Both the position numbers and the translations under genes were made by a program. The notes under the pieces are model-generated. The model did no database searches. It was given only the letters and a program-made list of their open reading frames with translations, and had not been told where the DNA came from. A stretch of 64,000 nt of DNA from Arthrobacter alpinus (lineage in GTDB: Bacteria; Actinomycetota; Actinomycetes; Actinomycetales; Micrococcaceae). Below are positions 8,004 through 15,709 of the stretch, one piece after another (position 1 is the stretch's first letter; each line of letters starts with the position of its first letter). The stretch covers positions 124,001 to 188,000 of the forward strand of contig NZ_FNTV01000002.1 of the NCBI RefSeq assembly GCF_900105965.1. The letters are read 5' to 3'.

Positions 8004-9665
8004 CTATGTCGGGTTGAGGGTGTTTGTGTATCGCTCGGCGCCTTTCACACTCAGCCCAAAGAGATCACAGAGTCTGCGTATATCTTGAGTTGCGTTGGCT
8101 TCGTGCAGGATGCGGTCCTCACGGAGTGCCTGGGGGGACATACCCAGGGTATGGATGACCCAGACGTTGCTGACCGGGGTTGCTCGAACGGCGCTCTGTT
8201 TGGTGACGAACAAGTATGGATTACTCGTTTCGGGCCATTGGATGGCACGGTGGTCCAGCCAAGCGGACAGGCTTTCGCGAACGGGGCGAGCCAGCAAAAC
8301 TGTTCGTCCCGGCAGGTGTATCCGGCCGTCTTGAATATCCGTAAGTAGCAAGGCACGGACATGTTCGCTGCGCAGGGCGTGGTAACCGATGAGGTTGGCC
8401 AATGCGGTGCGGGCTGGGTTATTGGACTCAAGTGCTGCGCGCATAGCGTTTTCGTTGATCGGCAGAGGAATGCGGGACTCGGGGCGGCCGGTTTTGATGT
8501 GGGTCGTGGGGTTGGTAAAGACAAGTCGCTTTGACTTGAGGGTGCGGAACAGCGACCGCAACGAGGTTCCAGCCAGAGCACGATCGCTTCCTTGCGAGGG
8601 AATCATTCGATCGACATCGTCGCGGTTGATTTCTCGCAGGGAAGTTCGACCTTCGGCGGCCCACGCATGTACAGCGGGCAGCGCGGATCGGACCCGTACC
8701 TTGATGGTGACATGTGCCTTCGGACGCGACCGCGGTGCTGATGAGGTTCCGTAGAGCATTATTTCAAACCAGACTCGCATCTCGTTGTTGATGGATTCTG
8801 GGAGGTCGGCTATCTTTCGGTCGAACCAGTCGATGATCGAGGGTTCACGGTCATCCTCAAGTAGCCCGGCCGCATCGAGAACGTCCAGTATCGGCTGACG
8901 GCTGAACACGATCGGATCGAGTTGATTGACTTCACTGGCCTTGATCCTTGAGCCGGGAGTGTCCTGAATACGCGCGAGAATACCAAGACCTTGGCAGGTA
9001 ACGCTGAGACGTGTCTTGCTCCACCCATGCTTGAGTGCATGGTCTCGAGCGACGTGATCCAGCAGCCATGCGAAGCCCGGGTCGGGTGGACTCAGACGAA
9101 TCCGCAAGCGTGTGAGGTCGCGGGGCACGTGTACCAGAGTTAGCTGCTCGTGCCGTAATGGATACCTGCGACGAGCGGATGCGGGTTTAGCCTGGATGGG
9201 ATTGAGCCGGCGTTGTCGCCAAATCAGGCCGACGATGGACAGCTGTTGACCGTGTTGATTCATTTCAATGATGCTGGGTCCTGTTCCGTGGGGGCGTGCA
9301 CCAACTGCAGTGCGCCAACACAGCCGGCAGAACCCATCAGGGTTTAGGGCTTTCGTTTCCTGGCAGGAGAGGCACGGGCGGACGGTTTTGAATCTTCGGC
9401 GCCATCCTCTGCATCCCGCGCAGAGCCAGCTTGTGTGGCGAGTGACTCCCCAGCCGAGGCAATCCAAGCAGCTGTCCACCAGTTGAGGTGCGAAGCGATG
9501 ACATCGCTGGCATAACCCACCAGAGTAATATCGTTCGGTGGATCCGCATTTACGACAGGGTGGTGGCGCGAATGGTCCGCCGGGCATGCATTGGTGGCAA
9601 TGCACGTCTCGCGCTGTCGCTACCGGACGTGCACCACACTGAGTACATGTCCGCGGAGTGCTCAC
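8004..9665 (-). CDS. Tyrosine recombinase-like protein with N-terminal zinc ribbons
   Basis: A 553-residue protein. The first 120 residues hold several CxxC pairs (CTQCGAR, CHQC, CRKCGS, CQRC, CLDC, CAGC, CLSC, CRLC), which suggests four stacked zinc ribbons. The C-terminal part looks like a tyrosine recombinase catalytic domain: GYHALRSEHVRALLLTDI around residue 430, SPQALREDR near residue 500, and a terminal GAERYTNTL with the candidate nucleophile tyrosine. It would cut and join DNA at specific sites. The GTG start overlaps the stop of the HTH gene by 4 nt. Together with the upstream integrase it recalls multi-recombinase elements such as Tn554 or RIT types, but the order and the zinc ribbons differ from those I know. 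Confidence 0.7.
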   Translation of the reverse strand: MSTPRTCTQCGARPVATARDVHCHQCMPGGPFAPPPCRKCGSTERYYSGGLCQRCHRFAPQLVDSCLDCLGWGVTRHTSWLCAGCRGWRRRFKTVRPCLSCQETKALNPDGFCRLCWRTAVGARPHGTGPSIIEMNQHGQQLSIVGLIWRQRRLNPIQAKPASARRRYPLRHEQLTLVHVPRDLTRLRIRLSPPDPGFAWLLDHVARDHALKHGWSKTRLSVTCQGLGILARIQDTPGSRIKASEVNQLDPIVFSRQPILDVLDAAGLLEDDREPSIIDWFDRKIADLPESINNEMRVWFEIMLYGTSSAPRSRPKAHVTIKVRVRSALPAVHAWAAEGRTSLREINRDDVDRMIPSQGSDRALAGTSLRSLFRTLKSKRLVFTNPTTHIKTGRPESRIPLPINENAMRAALESNNPARTALANLIGYHALRSEHVRALLLTDIQDGRIHLPGRTVLLARPVRESLSAWLDHRAIQWPETSNPYLFVTKQSAVRATPVSNVWVIHTLGMSPQALREDRILHEANATQDIRRLCDLFGLSVKGAERYTNTLNPT

Positions 9666-9979
9666 GCCGGCGGAAGGGAACGGATGCGTCCCAACCGCGG
9701 AGTGATGATCTGCCCCCCAACAATTGAGATCTTTTCCTTAGCGGGCCGGCGTGCGGCCACCGCCTCAGGTTCCCTGATCAGCAGCTCATTCGGTTCACAG
9801 TCCAGGACGTGGCAGATAATGTCGAGATCATCCAACCGGATCGACGTGGGAGTGCCGGTCCAAAGGGCCGACATCTTCCCCGCGCTAATCTCAAGCCCGG
9901 CCTCGGCCAACCGCCGTCTCATTTCCGTCGATTTCCAGACTCCGAGTTCGGCAGCTTTCATGCGCAGGTTCCAACGCAT
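9662..9979 (-). CDS. XRE-family HTH protein in recombinase operon
   Basis: A 105-residue protein with a helix-turn-helix of the Cro/C1 type: MRWNLRMKAAELGVWKSTEMRRRL, then AGLEISAGKMSALWTG and LDDLDIICHVLDCEPNELL, which is the usual end of the domain. The frame is open further upstream, but MRWNLR at 9979 is the best start because it follows the integrase stop by 4 nt. It is the middle gene of a three-gene operon, integrase then HTH then zinc-ribbon recombinase. It probably controls or assists those recombinases. Confidence 0.8.
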   Translation of the reverse strand: MRWNLRMKAAELGVWKSTEMRRRLAEAGLEISAGKMSALWTGTPTSIRLDDLDIICHVLDCEPNELLIREPEAVAARRPAKEKISIVGGQIITPRLGRIRSLPPA

Positions 9980-9983
9980 TCGT

Positions 9984-11071
9984 TCACCTCTTTCCGTTTC
10001 CCCATCGCAGAGCGACACGTTCGTTCGCCACTGCCCATGCGTTTTCGACATGATTGTCATGGACATGGATATAGCGGGTGGTCGTAGACAGCCATTCATG
10101 TCCGAGAAGGTCTTGGATAGCCTTCAGATCCATTCCACGTTCGTACATCGATGAGGCGCAGAAGTGACGCATCCCGTGGGGGGTTAGCCGCCCGGACCAG
10201 TCCGGAAGCCACAGGCTCACTGACCTAGCGAAACCGGACCTTAACGCATCATCTCCTGCCCTGCGGCTCCGACCGAGTTCGGGGTCCCGCCGTTCGCTCG
10301 GAAGTAAAGGCGCATCCGGGTCATCCCAGTCGTCCCCGAATTGATGGCGCACGTCGCTTAGCCACCAGTTCAGTAACCCATCTACGCCGTTGATAGCTGG
10401 CACCATCCTTGTCTTGGGTCCTCGGCCCATGCTGCCCTTGCCGAAGCGGACATGTAGTTTTCCTTGCTCGCCCAAGTCAGGGCGCCAGTCGCGGATATCG
10501 AGCATTACCGTTTCGCTGATCCTCAGGCCGACCCGCCGCCACAGCGAAGCAGCAAGGTAGTCCCTTGCTGCGGGTAGATACTTGCGCGATTCGGGCAAGG
10601 CCTCACGCCAACCGGAGAACAATGCTTCGACTTCGAGGCTGGAGGGGGAACCCTGATCATGCCACCGTAATCTGCCTTGGCTGGGCGGTTGAACTCGTCA
10701 ACAGGTTGGGTCACCACGTGTCCGGTGAGTTGATGGATCTCACCTTGGTACCGGCTAATTAGGAACTCGAAGAACCGCGCAATGGTCCCAGCTTTTCCAT
10801 GCACAGTACTCTTGGCAAGCCCTTTGGACTTCCGCTCTTGGTTCAGGAATCTGTCGACGTCGCCGGGTTGGGCAGTCCAAAGGTAGTTTCCGAGATGACG
10901 AAGGAAGCTGAAGATCACGGACCGCGCCTGCGAGATGTACTCGTCGCTGATGCCGGAAGCCGCCGCTGCCAGTGCGAACTGGTCCAAGAGTTCCTGCTCA
11001 AAATCATCTAGTTCTTGAGGGGACATAGAGTGCCTGGTTATGGCAGGGCGAACGACCGCTAACTTAACCAT
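9984..11071 (-). pseudogene. Tyrosine recombinase/integrase split by a one-base frameshift
   Basis: Two overlapping frames together encode one tyrosine recombinase of about 362 residues. The N-terminal frame carries a SAM-like core-binding domain (SARSVIFSFL-like helices, KGLAKSTVHGKAGTIARFFEFLISRY). The C-terminal frame carries the catalytic residues: GLRISETVML (Arg), HGMRHFCASSMYERG (His-x-x-Arg), DLLGHEW (His) and TRYIHV (Tyr). The frames separate at a run of five C (on the coding strand GTTCCCCCTCC near 10645). One more C would restore VPPSSLEVEALFSGW. A true deletion is most likely; slippage at the C run could make some full-length protein. Its 5' end faces the right junction of the ssb insertion. 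Confidence 0.8.
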
Positions 11072-11241
11072 GTGGTCCCCACTTCGGTCGTAACGAAATA
11101 TTGTCAAATAAATAGTATATTAGTCAGGAATGCTGAAGAAAATTCATTACCAAGCGGTAGTGCTCGAGATCGCTAGGGCGACTGGATGTAGTCAGCGTAT
11201 AGGGGAGGTTCTGCATACCGAACCCACGGCAGTTGCGATAA

Positions 11242-11747
11242 GCGGATCCGCGGTAGCCAACTTCACCATTGCTTCAACACCACGCACCTTCGACCGCCAG
11301 TCCAACGAGTGGAAAGACGGGGAAACACTCTTCCTCCGTGCTTCCATCTGGCGTGAAGCCGCCGAGAACGTGGCCGAGTCCCTGACCAAGGGAACCCGCG
11401 TGATCGTCTCTGGCCGGTTGAAGTCACGGACATATGACACCAAGGAAGGTGAAAAGCGCACCGTCATGGAGCTTGAAGTCGATGAAATCGGCCCCTCGCT
11501 GCGCTACGCCAACGCCAAAATCAACCGCACCCAACGCTCCAGCAACCAGGGAAACCCGGCAGCTGCAGCTGCGGCTGCCCCTGCCTTCGGCGGGCAGGGT
11601 TACCAAGCCGGCGGACCCGATAACCAAAGCGGGGGAGGGTATGCGCCATCATCGCCAGCCACCACCAACGACCCCTGGGCAATTCCTTCAGAGCCGATTA
11701 ATGGAGGGTGGGGGAGCGGCCCGGATCAGTCTGAGCCGCCGTTCTAA
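11242..11747 (+). pseudogene. ssb: ssb 3' part, separated from its first 23 codons
   Basis: From about 11242 the frame reads [17 protein letters not shown], then [36 protein letters not shown] and [14 protein letters not shown]. It ends with a Gly/Ala/Pro/Gln linker and the acidic tip [10 protein letters not shown], a normal actinobacterial SSB from residue 24 on. The frame is open upstream to ATG 11130, but the 37 residues that gives ([13 protein letters not shown]...) bear no resemblance to the first OB-fold strand. They come from the inserted DNA. The missing start is at 4375-4443. If translated from 11130 the protein would lack strand beta-1 and may not fold. Confidence 0.75.
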
Positions 11748-11833
11748 ACCCTCCGCAGTGTCGAGGCCAGTGGATATGCTGGCCCCGAGGTACATCCCAG
11801 ACACGGATATGTGAAACGACTAGGACTAAAGCC

Positions 11834-12385
11834 ATGAGTAACGAACAAGAGCCCCCGCTGATACTCCACCGCATCTCAGATTTTGGGGATGATCTCAGCG
11901 AGGACAACTCCAGATTTCTCACCATTCCCAATTTTCCACTTAGCAAAGAGGACGAAACCTTGAGTCTCAACGATGAACTCCGCGCCTGGGCCAAAGGGCT
12001 GCACGCCTTAGAAGCAGCAACCGAACTGTTGATTAGATCCTTTGACGGGCGGTTCGCCAAGCCGGGGAACCCCTGGATCGATAAGGATATGGATTCCGGG
12101 AATGTGTGGGTCAACTTCGAGGCGATCCCCGAAAACCTGGGGGGAACATCCGGAGGGGAACGCCGACTCCTGATGCTCGCCGCATCCCTGTCAGACGTTG
12201 GCGTTGAGATAAACCTCGGAGACTACCTCCCTGGCCTTGACCGCAAGATTCTCAATCTCGTCCTGGCAGCTGTGGCCCAGGCTGCCGGCAGCCACGAACA
12301 CTCAGACCTTCTCGTCAATGAAGCCGGCGAGCCGACTTCGATTCAGCGCCTAGATTCCCTGTACCCATGGCCCGATGAGAGCTAA
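11834..12385 (+). CDS. Hypothetical plasmid protein, 183 aa, between ssb and RHH gene
   Basis: An acidic, soluble protein that I do not recognise. It has an N-terminal strand LILHRISDFGDDL, and a middle with LNDELRAWAKGLHALEAATELLIRSFDG. A segment NLGGTSGGERRLLMLAASLSDVGVEINLGDYLPGLDRKILNLVLAAVAQAAG looks like a helical regulatory domain. No signal peptide or catalytic motif is evident. Start at ATG 11834, about 85 nt after the ssb stop. The end overlaps the start of the RHH-like gene by 11 nt, so the two are probably coupled. Its conserved position between ssb and the RHH-like gene suggests a maintenance function. The copy of this block at 4.4-5.1 kb lacks it. Confidence 0.6.
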   Translation: MSNEQEPPLILHRISDFGDDLSEDNSRFLTIPNFPLSKEDETLSLNDELRAWAKGLHALEAATELLIRSFDGRFAKPGNPWIDKDMDSGNVWVNFEAIPENLGGTSGGERRLLMLAASLSDVGVEINLGDYLPGLDRKILNLVLAAVAQAAGSHEHSDLLVNEAGEPTSIQRLDSLYPWPDES

Positions 12386-12635
12386 GCGAACACCACCAAG
12401 CTTCAGCATCACCCTGCCGGTGGAAGTGGCGGACCAGGTGCGGGCGGCACTACAAGCCGCCGGCGCTCTGGAAGGCTATGCCTCCGTGAATGACTTGTTG
12501 GAGGCTTCAATACGTAAGGAGCTCCGCAGACTACAGCGCAAACACAACGCCGGTAAAGCATGGCCGGGGATCCCCGCCGGTGTGTTGCGCCCCGGGCGAC
12601 GCACCCAGGAAGAAACACAAACTACTGCTCAGTAG
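12375..12635 (+). CDS. Small RHH-like DNA-binding protein, copy 2
   Basis: An 86-residue basic protein. Its core has a strand SFSITLP, helix VADQVRAALQAAG, then EGYASVNDLLEASIRKELRRLQRKHNAG, and a C-terminal WPGIPAGVLRPGRR. Strand-helix-helix with a basic first strand suggests a ribbon-helix-helix dimer, as in plasmid partition or copy-control proteins, though no ParA is nearby. It is the paralogue of 4747-5079, with roughly half of the core residues identical. It overlaps the preceding gene by 11 nt. It could be an operon autoregulator or a centromere-binding protein. Confidence 0.65.
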   Translation: MRAKRTPPSFSITLPVEVADQVRAALQAAGALEGYASVNDLLEASIRKELRRLQRKHNAGKAWPGIPAGVLRPGRRTQEETQTTAQ

Positions 12636-12680
12636 GGCCAAGCACCGAAATCACCGCACCAACACATTGAAGACAAGACC

Positions 12681-12959
12681 ATGGATGCAAGCCGGAGGCC
12701 ACACGTAGACGTCAAAGACGAACGCGGCGGGATCATCGATCCCGAGCTGTTGACAACCAAACAGCGGACACAACGGCGCGCCGCCATTACGGAACAGTTC
12801 CGTGAGGGTGGACAGCTGTCGAACTTGCAGAGTGTGCGCGACGAGCTGGCCATCAGAATGTCATGGGTGGAGGAGTGGGACCACCACAGGGCCTTGAATA
12901 AGTGGACGCTACGCCAAATGGGCGGACTCATTGCCGCGAGTAGTGCCGGAAATGGCTGA
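12681..12959 (+). CDS. Hypothetical small charged protein, 92 aa
   Basis: A small charged soluble protein, not recognised. It reads MDASRRPHVDVKDERGGIIDPELLTTKQR and continues with a helix-rich, arginine-rich middle and WVEEWDHHRALNKWTLRQMGGL near the end. It follows the RHH-like gene by about 45 nt and overlaps the next short coding segment (ATG 12952). It probably belongs to the same plasmid backbone operon. No function is inferred. Confidence 0.55.
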   Translation: MDASRRPHVDVKDERGGIIDPELLTTKQRTQRRAAITEQFREGGQLSNLQSVRDELAIRMSWVEEWDHHRALNKWTLRQMGGLIAASSAGNG

Positions 12960-13136
12960 ACCAGACTGGTTTAGCGTGGACGAGGCTGCCCGCGCGCTGA
13001 AAGCCTACGACCAGGGATGAGAAGTTGACCAGAAGTTTGGGAACAGGACACCCCGGAGGCTGAACGCCAGGACTACCGCCGCGAAGTGGCCCGCATAGCG
13101 ATCGTGGTTGAGATTCTCCAGAAGGCGGGGCGGTAA
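12952..13136 (+). pseudogene. Small backbone gene with internal frameshift
   Basis: Reading from ATG 12952 gives MAEPDWFSVDEAARALKAYDQG and then a stop at 13020. A different frame downstream encodes EVWEQDTPEAERQDYRREVARIA and ends EILQKAGR with a TAA at 13134. Both pieces have protein-like composition and good codon use. Together they would be a roughly 60-residue protein of the kind found in plasmid operons, broken by an indel near 13020. I do not recognise the family. Confidence 0.45.
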
Positions 13137-13216
13137 GGGTCTCGCCCCAATAGCCCCTCGTGAATGCATCTTAATGTTTGTTTGAGTGTGTGGTGCTGCT
13201 GAGGCCGGTTGTATTC

Positions 13217-13858
13217 CTATTTCTTCCACGAACTGAAGAAATCAGCGATTAGACGTCCTGAAAATGGCACCGCTGCCGCCACCGCCACTTCTCCCACTTC
13301 GCTGACTGTAAGAGCGAGGGCCTTAATGACAGAACTGCTGGCAGTCTCTCCCATGACGATGTCGGCCTCAATGAGTCGGCCACCTACTTTCGGGTTGGCA
13401 GGGCCCGAGACGATGCAATCGATTCCCCACGATGTGCCCTTGGGGATGTGTGATGGCTCAATGAGAATGAATCCCATGCCATGATCGTCCTCATCTGGGT
13501 CAACGTAGGTTGGACCCCCGTCGCTACTTTCGATCTGCACGACCCCGTATAGGGGGCAATTAAGTTCGATGGACAAGGATCGTCCATCGAACTGTTCCCG
13601 TGTTATGTCGCGGGAACCGATGTTCTTCAGCACAAGACTCAACAAATGGGGATTATTGACTGGAGCGTCATTGAAGGTCACTTTGAGCTCGTCTGCTGCG
13701 GGTTTGACTGCAAGCAGTCGCGTCGAGCTGTAGGCGACCAACACTTTGCCCCGCCGGTTACCCCAAGTCCGCGTGGCCAAGATCGCAGCGACACCAATGA
13801 TAATTGCAGCGATGATGGCCAGAAATGCTAGCCATTCGCTTGTTGTCCAGTTTCTCAT
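13217..13858 (-). CDS. Membrane-anchored hypothetical protein, 213 aa
   Basis: A protein with one N-terminal membrane helix (LAFLAIIAAIIIGVAAILA, about residues 11-29) followed by a basic stop-transfer TRTWGNRRGK. A beta-rich soluble domain of about 170 residues comes after it (KVTFNDAPVNNPHLLSLVLKNIG, GVQIESSDGGPTYVDPDED). The order and charge suggest that the domain stays cytoplasmic. I do not recognise the family. It is divergent from the next gene, with 178 nt between them that must hold both promoters. No enzyme motif is visible. Confidence 0.6.
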   Translation of the reverse strand: MRNWTTSEWLAFLAIIAAIIIGVAAILATRTWGNRRGKVLVAYSSTRLLAVKPAADELKVTFNDAPVNNPHLLSLVLKNIGSRDITREQFDGRSLSIELNCPLYGVVQIESSDGGPTYVDPDEDDHGMGFILIEPSHIPKGTSWGIDCIVSGPANPKVGGRLIEADIVMGETASSSVIKALALTVSEVGEVAVAAAVPFSGRLIADFFSSWKK

Positions 13859-14036
13859 CCACTAATCATGGAGCATCACCGAACATCGTCGAAAACGACC
13901 CTTTTTGCACCACTAGGAAATCGATCACGCTACGATGATGCATAACTTGACTGCGTAAACTAATAAGTCGATTGTGTAATCAAAGTCAGTCAAAACCGTG
14001 TAGGTATGGTTTTTGACAAGATTTCAGGGGGAATAA

Positions 14037-14639
14037 ATGGAATTGGATCAGCTGGGTAGAATCCTCGCCGGTATAGCAGGACTGCTCGGAGTTGTGGTAA
14101 CAGTCTTTCTTGCAGCTCGAAAAGCTACAAATCGGGAAGCGATAGCCCATCGCCGCGCTTCGGAGGCTTTGAGCTTGCTCAAAGCGTGGGAGGAAACCAA
14201 ACTTGCCGATGAAAGCCCGGGAGATCTGAGAGCCAAAGCGAGCCTTCGTCTCGAACTGCTTGATCAGGCCTTACGTTCCACCCAGATTTACGTTTCCTCT
14301 ACCAAACCCATACTTACTACCTACTGGGCATCATTCATCTTTTTTGCGTACGTTCCTATTAGTGCGGGAATCATGATGTTCAAATTAGAGGCCTCGGACC
14401 TTGACAACCCATGGATCCAAGCCATGGTTGTTGGGGTTCCGATGGCCGTGCTTTTCGCGGCCGTATTCGTGAGCTTTAGGGTTTCTCAGCATCGTCAAGA
14501 CGCAAAGTCACTCAATGTCTCGCGGAAGAGACGATCTGCTCACATCAGAGGAAAGACTAAATCAGGTGCGCGTCAGAAATGGAACAAAGTGATGGCTGTG
14601 TTTGCTGGCAAACATGAGCGCATTGGAAACGGAGACTGA
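14037..14639 (+). CDS. Membrane protein with coiled coil, 200 aa
   Basis: This product has a first membrane helix (GRILAGIAGLLGVVVTVFLAA, residues 7-27) and a charged helical segment of about 60 residues, likely a coiled coil. Two more membrane helices follow (SFIFFAYVPISAGIMMF and MVVGVPMAVLFAAVFVSF), with a very basic C-terminus. No known motif is seen. AGGGGGAATAA precedes the ATG and supports this start. It ends 1 nt before the resolvase ATG. Together with the divergent membrane gene at 13217 it may form an accessory cassette of unknown role. Confidence 0.6.
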   Translation: MELDQLGRILAGIAGLLGVVVTVFLAARKATNREAIAHRRASEALSLLKAWEETKLADESPGDLRAKASLRLELLDQALRSTQIYVSSTKPILTTYWASFIFFAYVPISAGIMMFKLEASDLDNPWIQAMVVGVPMAVLFAAVFVSFRVSQHRQDAKSLNVSRKRRSAHIRGKTKSGARQKWNKVMAVFAGKHERIGNGD

Positions 14640-14640
14640 G

Positions 14641-15225
14641 ATGGCGACGTTGATTGGGTACGCCAGGGTGAGTACTACGGAGCAGAACGTTGATCTACAA
14701 CACGACGCTCTCAACGCGGCCGGCACCTACCGGATTTGGACGGACTACGCCTCAGGTGCGACGGCGATCCGTCCGCAGTGGCAGGACTGCCTGGACCACC
14801 TTCAACCTGGAAACGTGCTGGTCGTGAAAGACTTGTCGAGGCTGGGGCGAAACTCGGCTGACCTGGCTGCGATAGTCAAGACTCTTGCCGAGCGGAACGT
14901 AGGCCTCCAATCCTTGACAGAGACGTGGTTGGACACCACCAACTCCCAGGGGCTGTTGATGTTTCATTTCTTCTCCGCCATTGCGGAGTACGAACGCAAC
15001 AGACTCCGCGAACGGACCATGGATGGCCTGAAGGCCGCCAAGGCCCGGGGGAGGGTTGGAGGGAGGCCCACGAAGATGACACCTGATAAGTCCGCCACAG
15101 CACAGGATATGCGAGCCAAGGGCCGGACTATCAGGGACATTGCGAACACGATTGACGTCAGCGAAGCCACCGTTGTACGGCACCTGTCCGGGGCGAGGAA
15201 GGACCAGCGCCCTTCTGCCAAGTAG
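14641..15225 (+). CDS. Serine resolvase/invertase family recombinase
   Basis: A 194-residue small serine recombinase. The catalytic domain begins LIGYARVSTTEQNVDLQ, with the nucleophile in RVST at about residue 10. It continues with VVKDLSRLGRNSADL (arginines of the active site) and the long E helix FFSAIAEYERNRLRERT. A C-terminal HTH follows (KGRTIRDIANTIDVSEATVVRHL). Such proteins resolve plasmid multimers or transposon cointegrates at res sites, or invert DNA. ATG 14641 is preferred to an in-frame start 39 nt upstream, since it gives the family-typical N-terminus. No transposase is adjacent, so a plasmid multimer resolution role is likely. Confidence 0.9.
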   Translation: MATLIGYARVSTTEQNVDLQHDALNAAGTYRIWTDYASGATAIRPQWQDCLDHLQPGNVLVVKDLSRLGRNSADLAAIVKTLAERNVGLQSLTETWLDTTNSQGLLMFHFFSAIAEYERNRLRERTMDGLKAAKARGRVGGRPTKMTPDKSATAQDMRAKGRTIRDIANTIDVSEATVVRHLSGARKDQRPSAK

Positions 15226-15362
15226 GCGGGTTCAGCGGCTAAATAATTTGCTTGTCCAGTTAGCGTTGGAGAAATCTCCAACGAGCGAGAAAACGGGTCA
15301 CTGGTATGCCGGAAACCGCGGCCTAGGGGCCAGATTTGTAGAGACGTGAGGGGGAAGGCCTG

Positions 15363-15581
15363 ATGAAGACTGAAATTCATTCGTTGGCAAACCTCTGGAT
15401 CGATGACCTAGAATCCTGGCGACCAGCAGAAGAAAGCTGGTCGGTTGGTACTACGCTCTTGGGCGGACCTGAAGGAGAACCGGGGGAGAGTCCTTCGACA
15501 TTACAGTGTGAAGCAAAGCCTGGATTGATAAGCAGGCTAACCGCGATGGCATTTGCGATGGACGCCATCACCACATCGTGA
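15363..15581 (+). CDS. Possible small protein, 72 aa
   Basis: A short frame with a strong ribosome site (AGGGGGAAGG, 5 nt before ATG 15363). The product is acidic at its N-terminus (HSLANLWIDDLESW) with no recognisable domain. It lies between the resolvase and the glycosyltransferase. It could be a small unrecognised gene or a remnant. Confidence 0.35.
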   Translation: MKTEIHSLANLWIDDLESWRPAEESWSVGTTLLGGPEGEPGESPSTLQCEAKPGLISRLTAMAFAMDAITTS

Positions 15582-15709
15582 ACGCGTACGATTGGCAACC
15601 CAATCGATACGCTCTATGTTGTTTCCGATTCCTGCGTAGATTTGCTTCATTCTAAGGTCGCGACCTCTTGTGAGAGAATTTGTACGGCTCCGCTAGGTCC
15701 AGCAGAGGC

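Larger units (their letters stand above)
4444..11241. mobile_element. Putative 6.8-kb integrative element inserted in ssb
   Basis: The DNA between 4443 and about 11242 interrupts a standard ssb reading frame. Joining TTTACCCCG on the left to AGCGGATCCGCGG on the right restores [12 protein letters not shown] exactly. Inside, in order, lie a decayed alternative ssb 3' part, a second RHH-like gene, the HTH/ParB-like/adenine methylase operon, and an inward-reading recombinase operon. The start codon of that operon's first integrase lies only about 170 nt from the right junction, the usual place for an integrase beside its attachment site. I could not find a clear identical core at both ends. A recombination between two related plasmids is the alternative. 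Confidence 0.6.

Noticed and set aside
11130..11241. N-terminal 37 residues of the open frame that runs into ssb
   Set aside because: The sequence does not match any SSB N-terminus, and the genuine N-terminus is found at 4375. I treat it as inserted DNA read in frame, not as a variant SSB.
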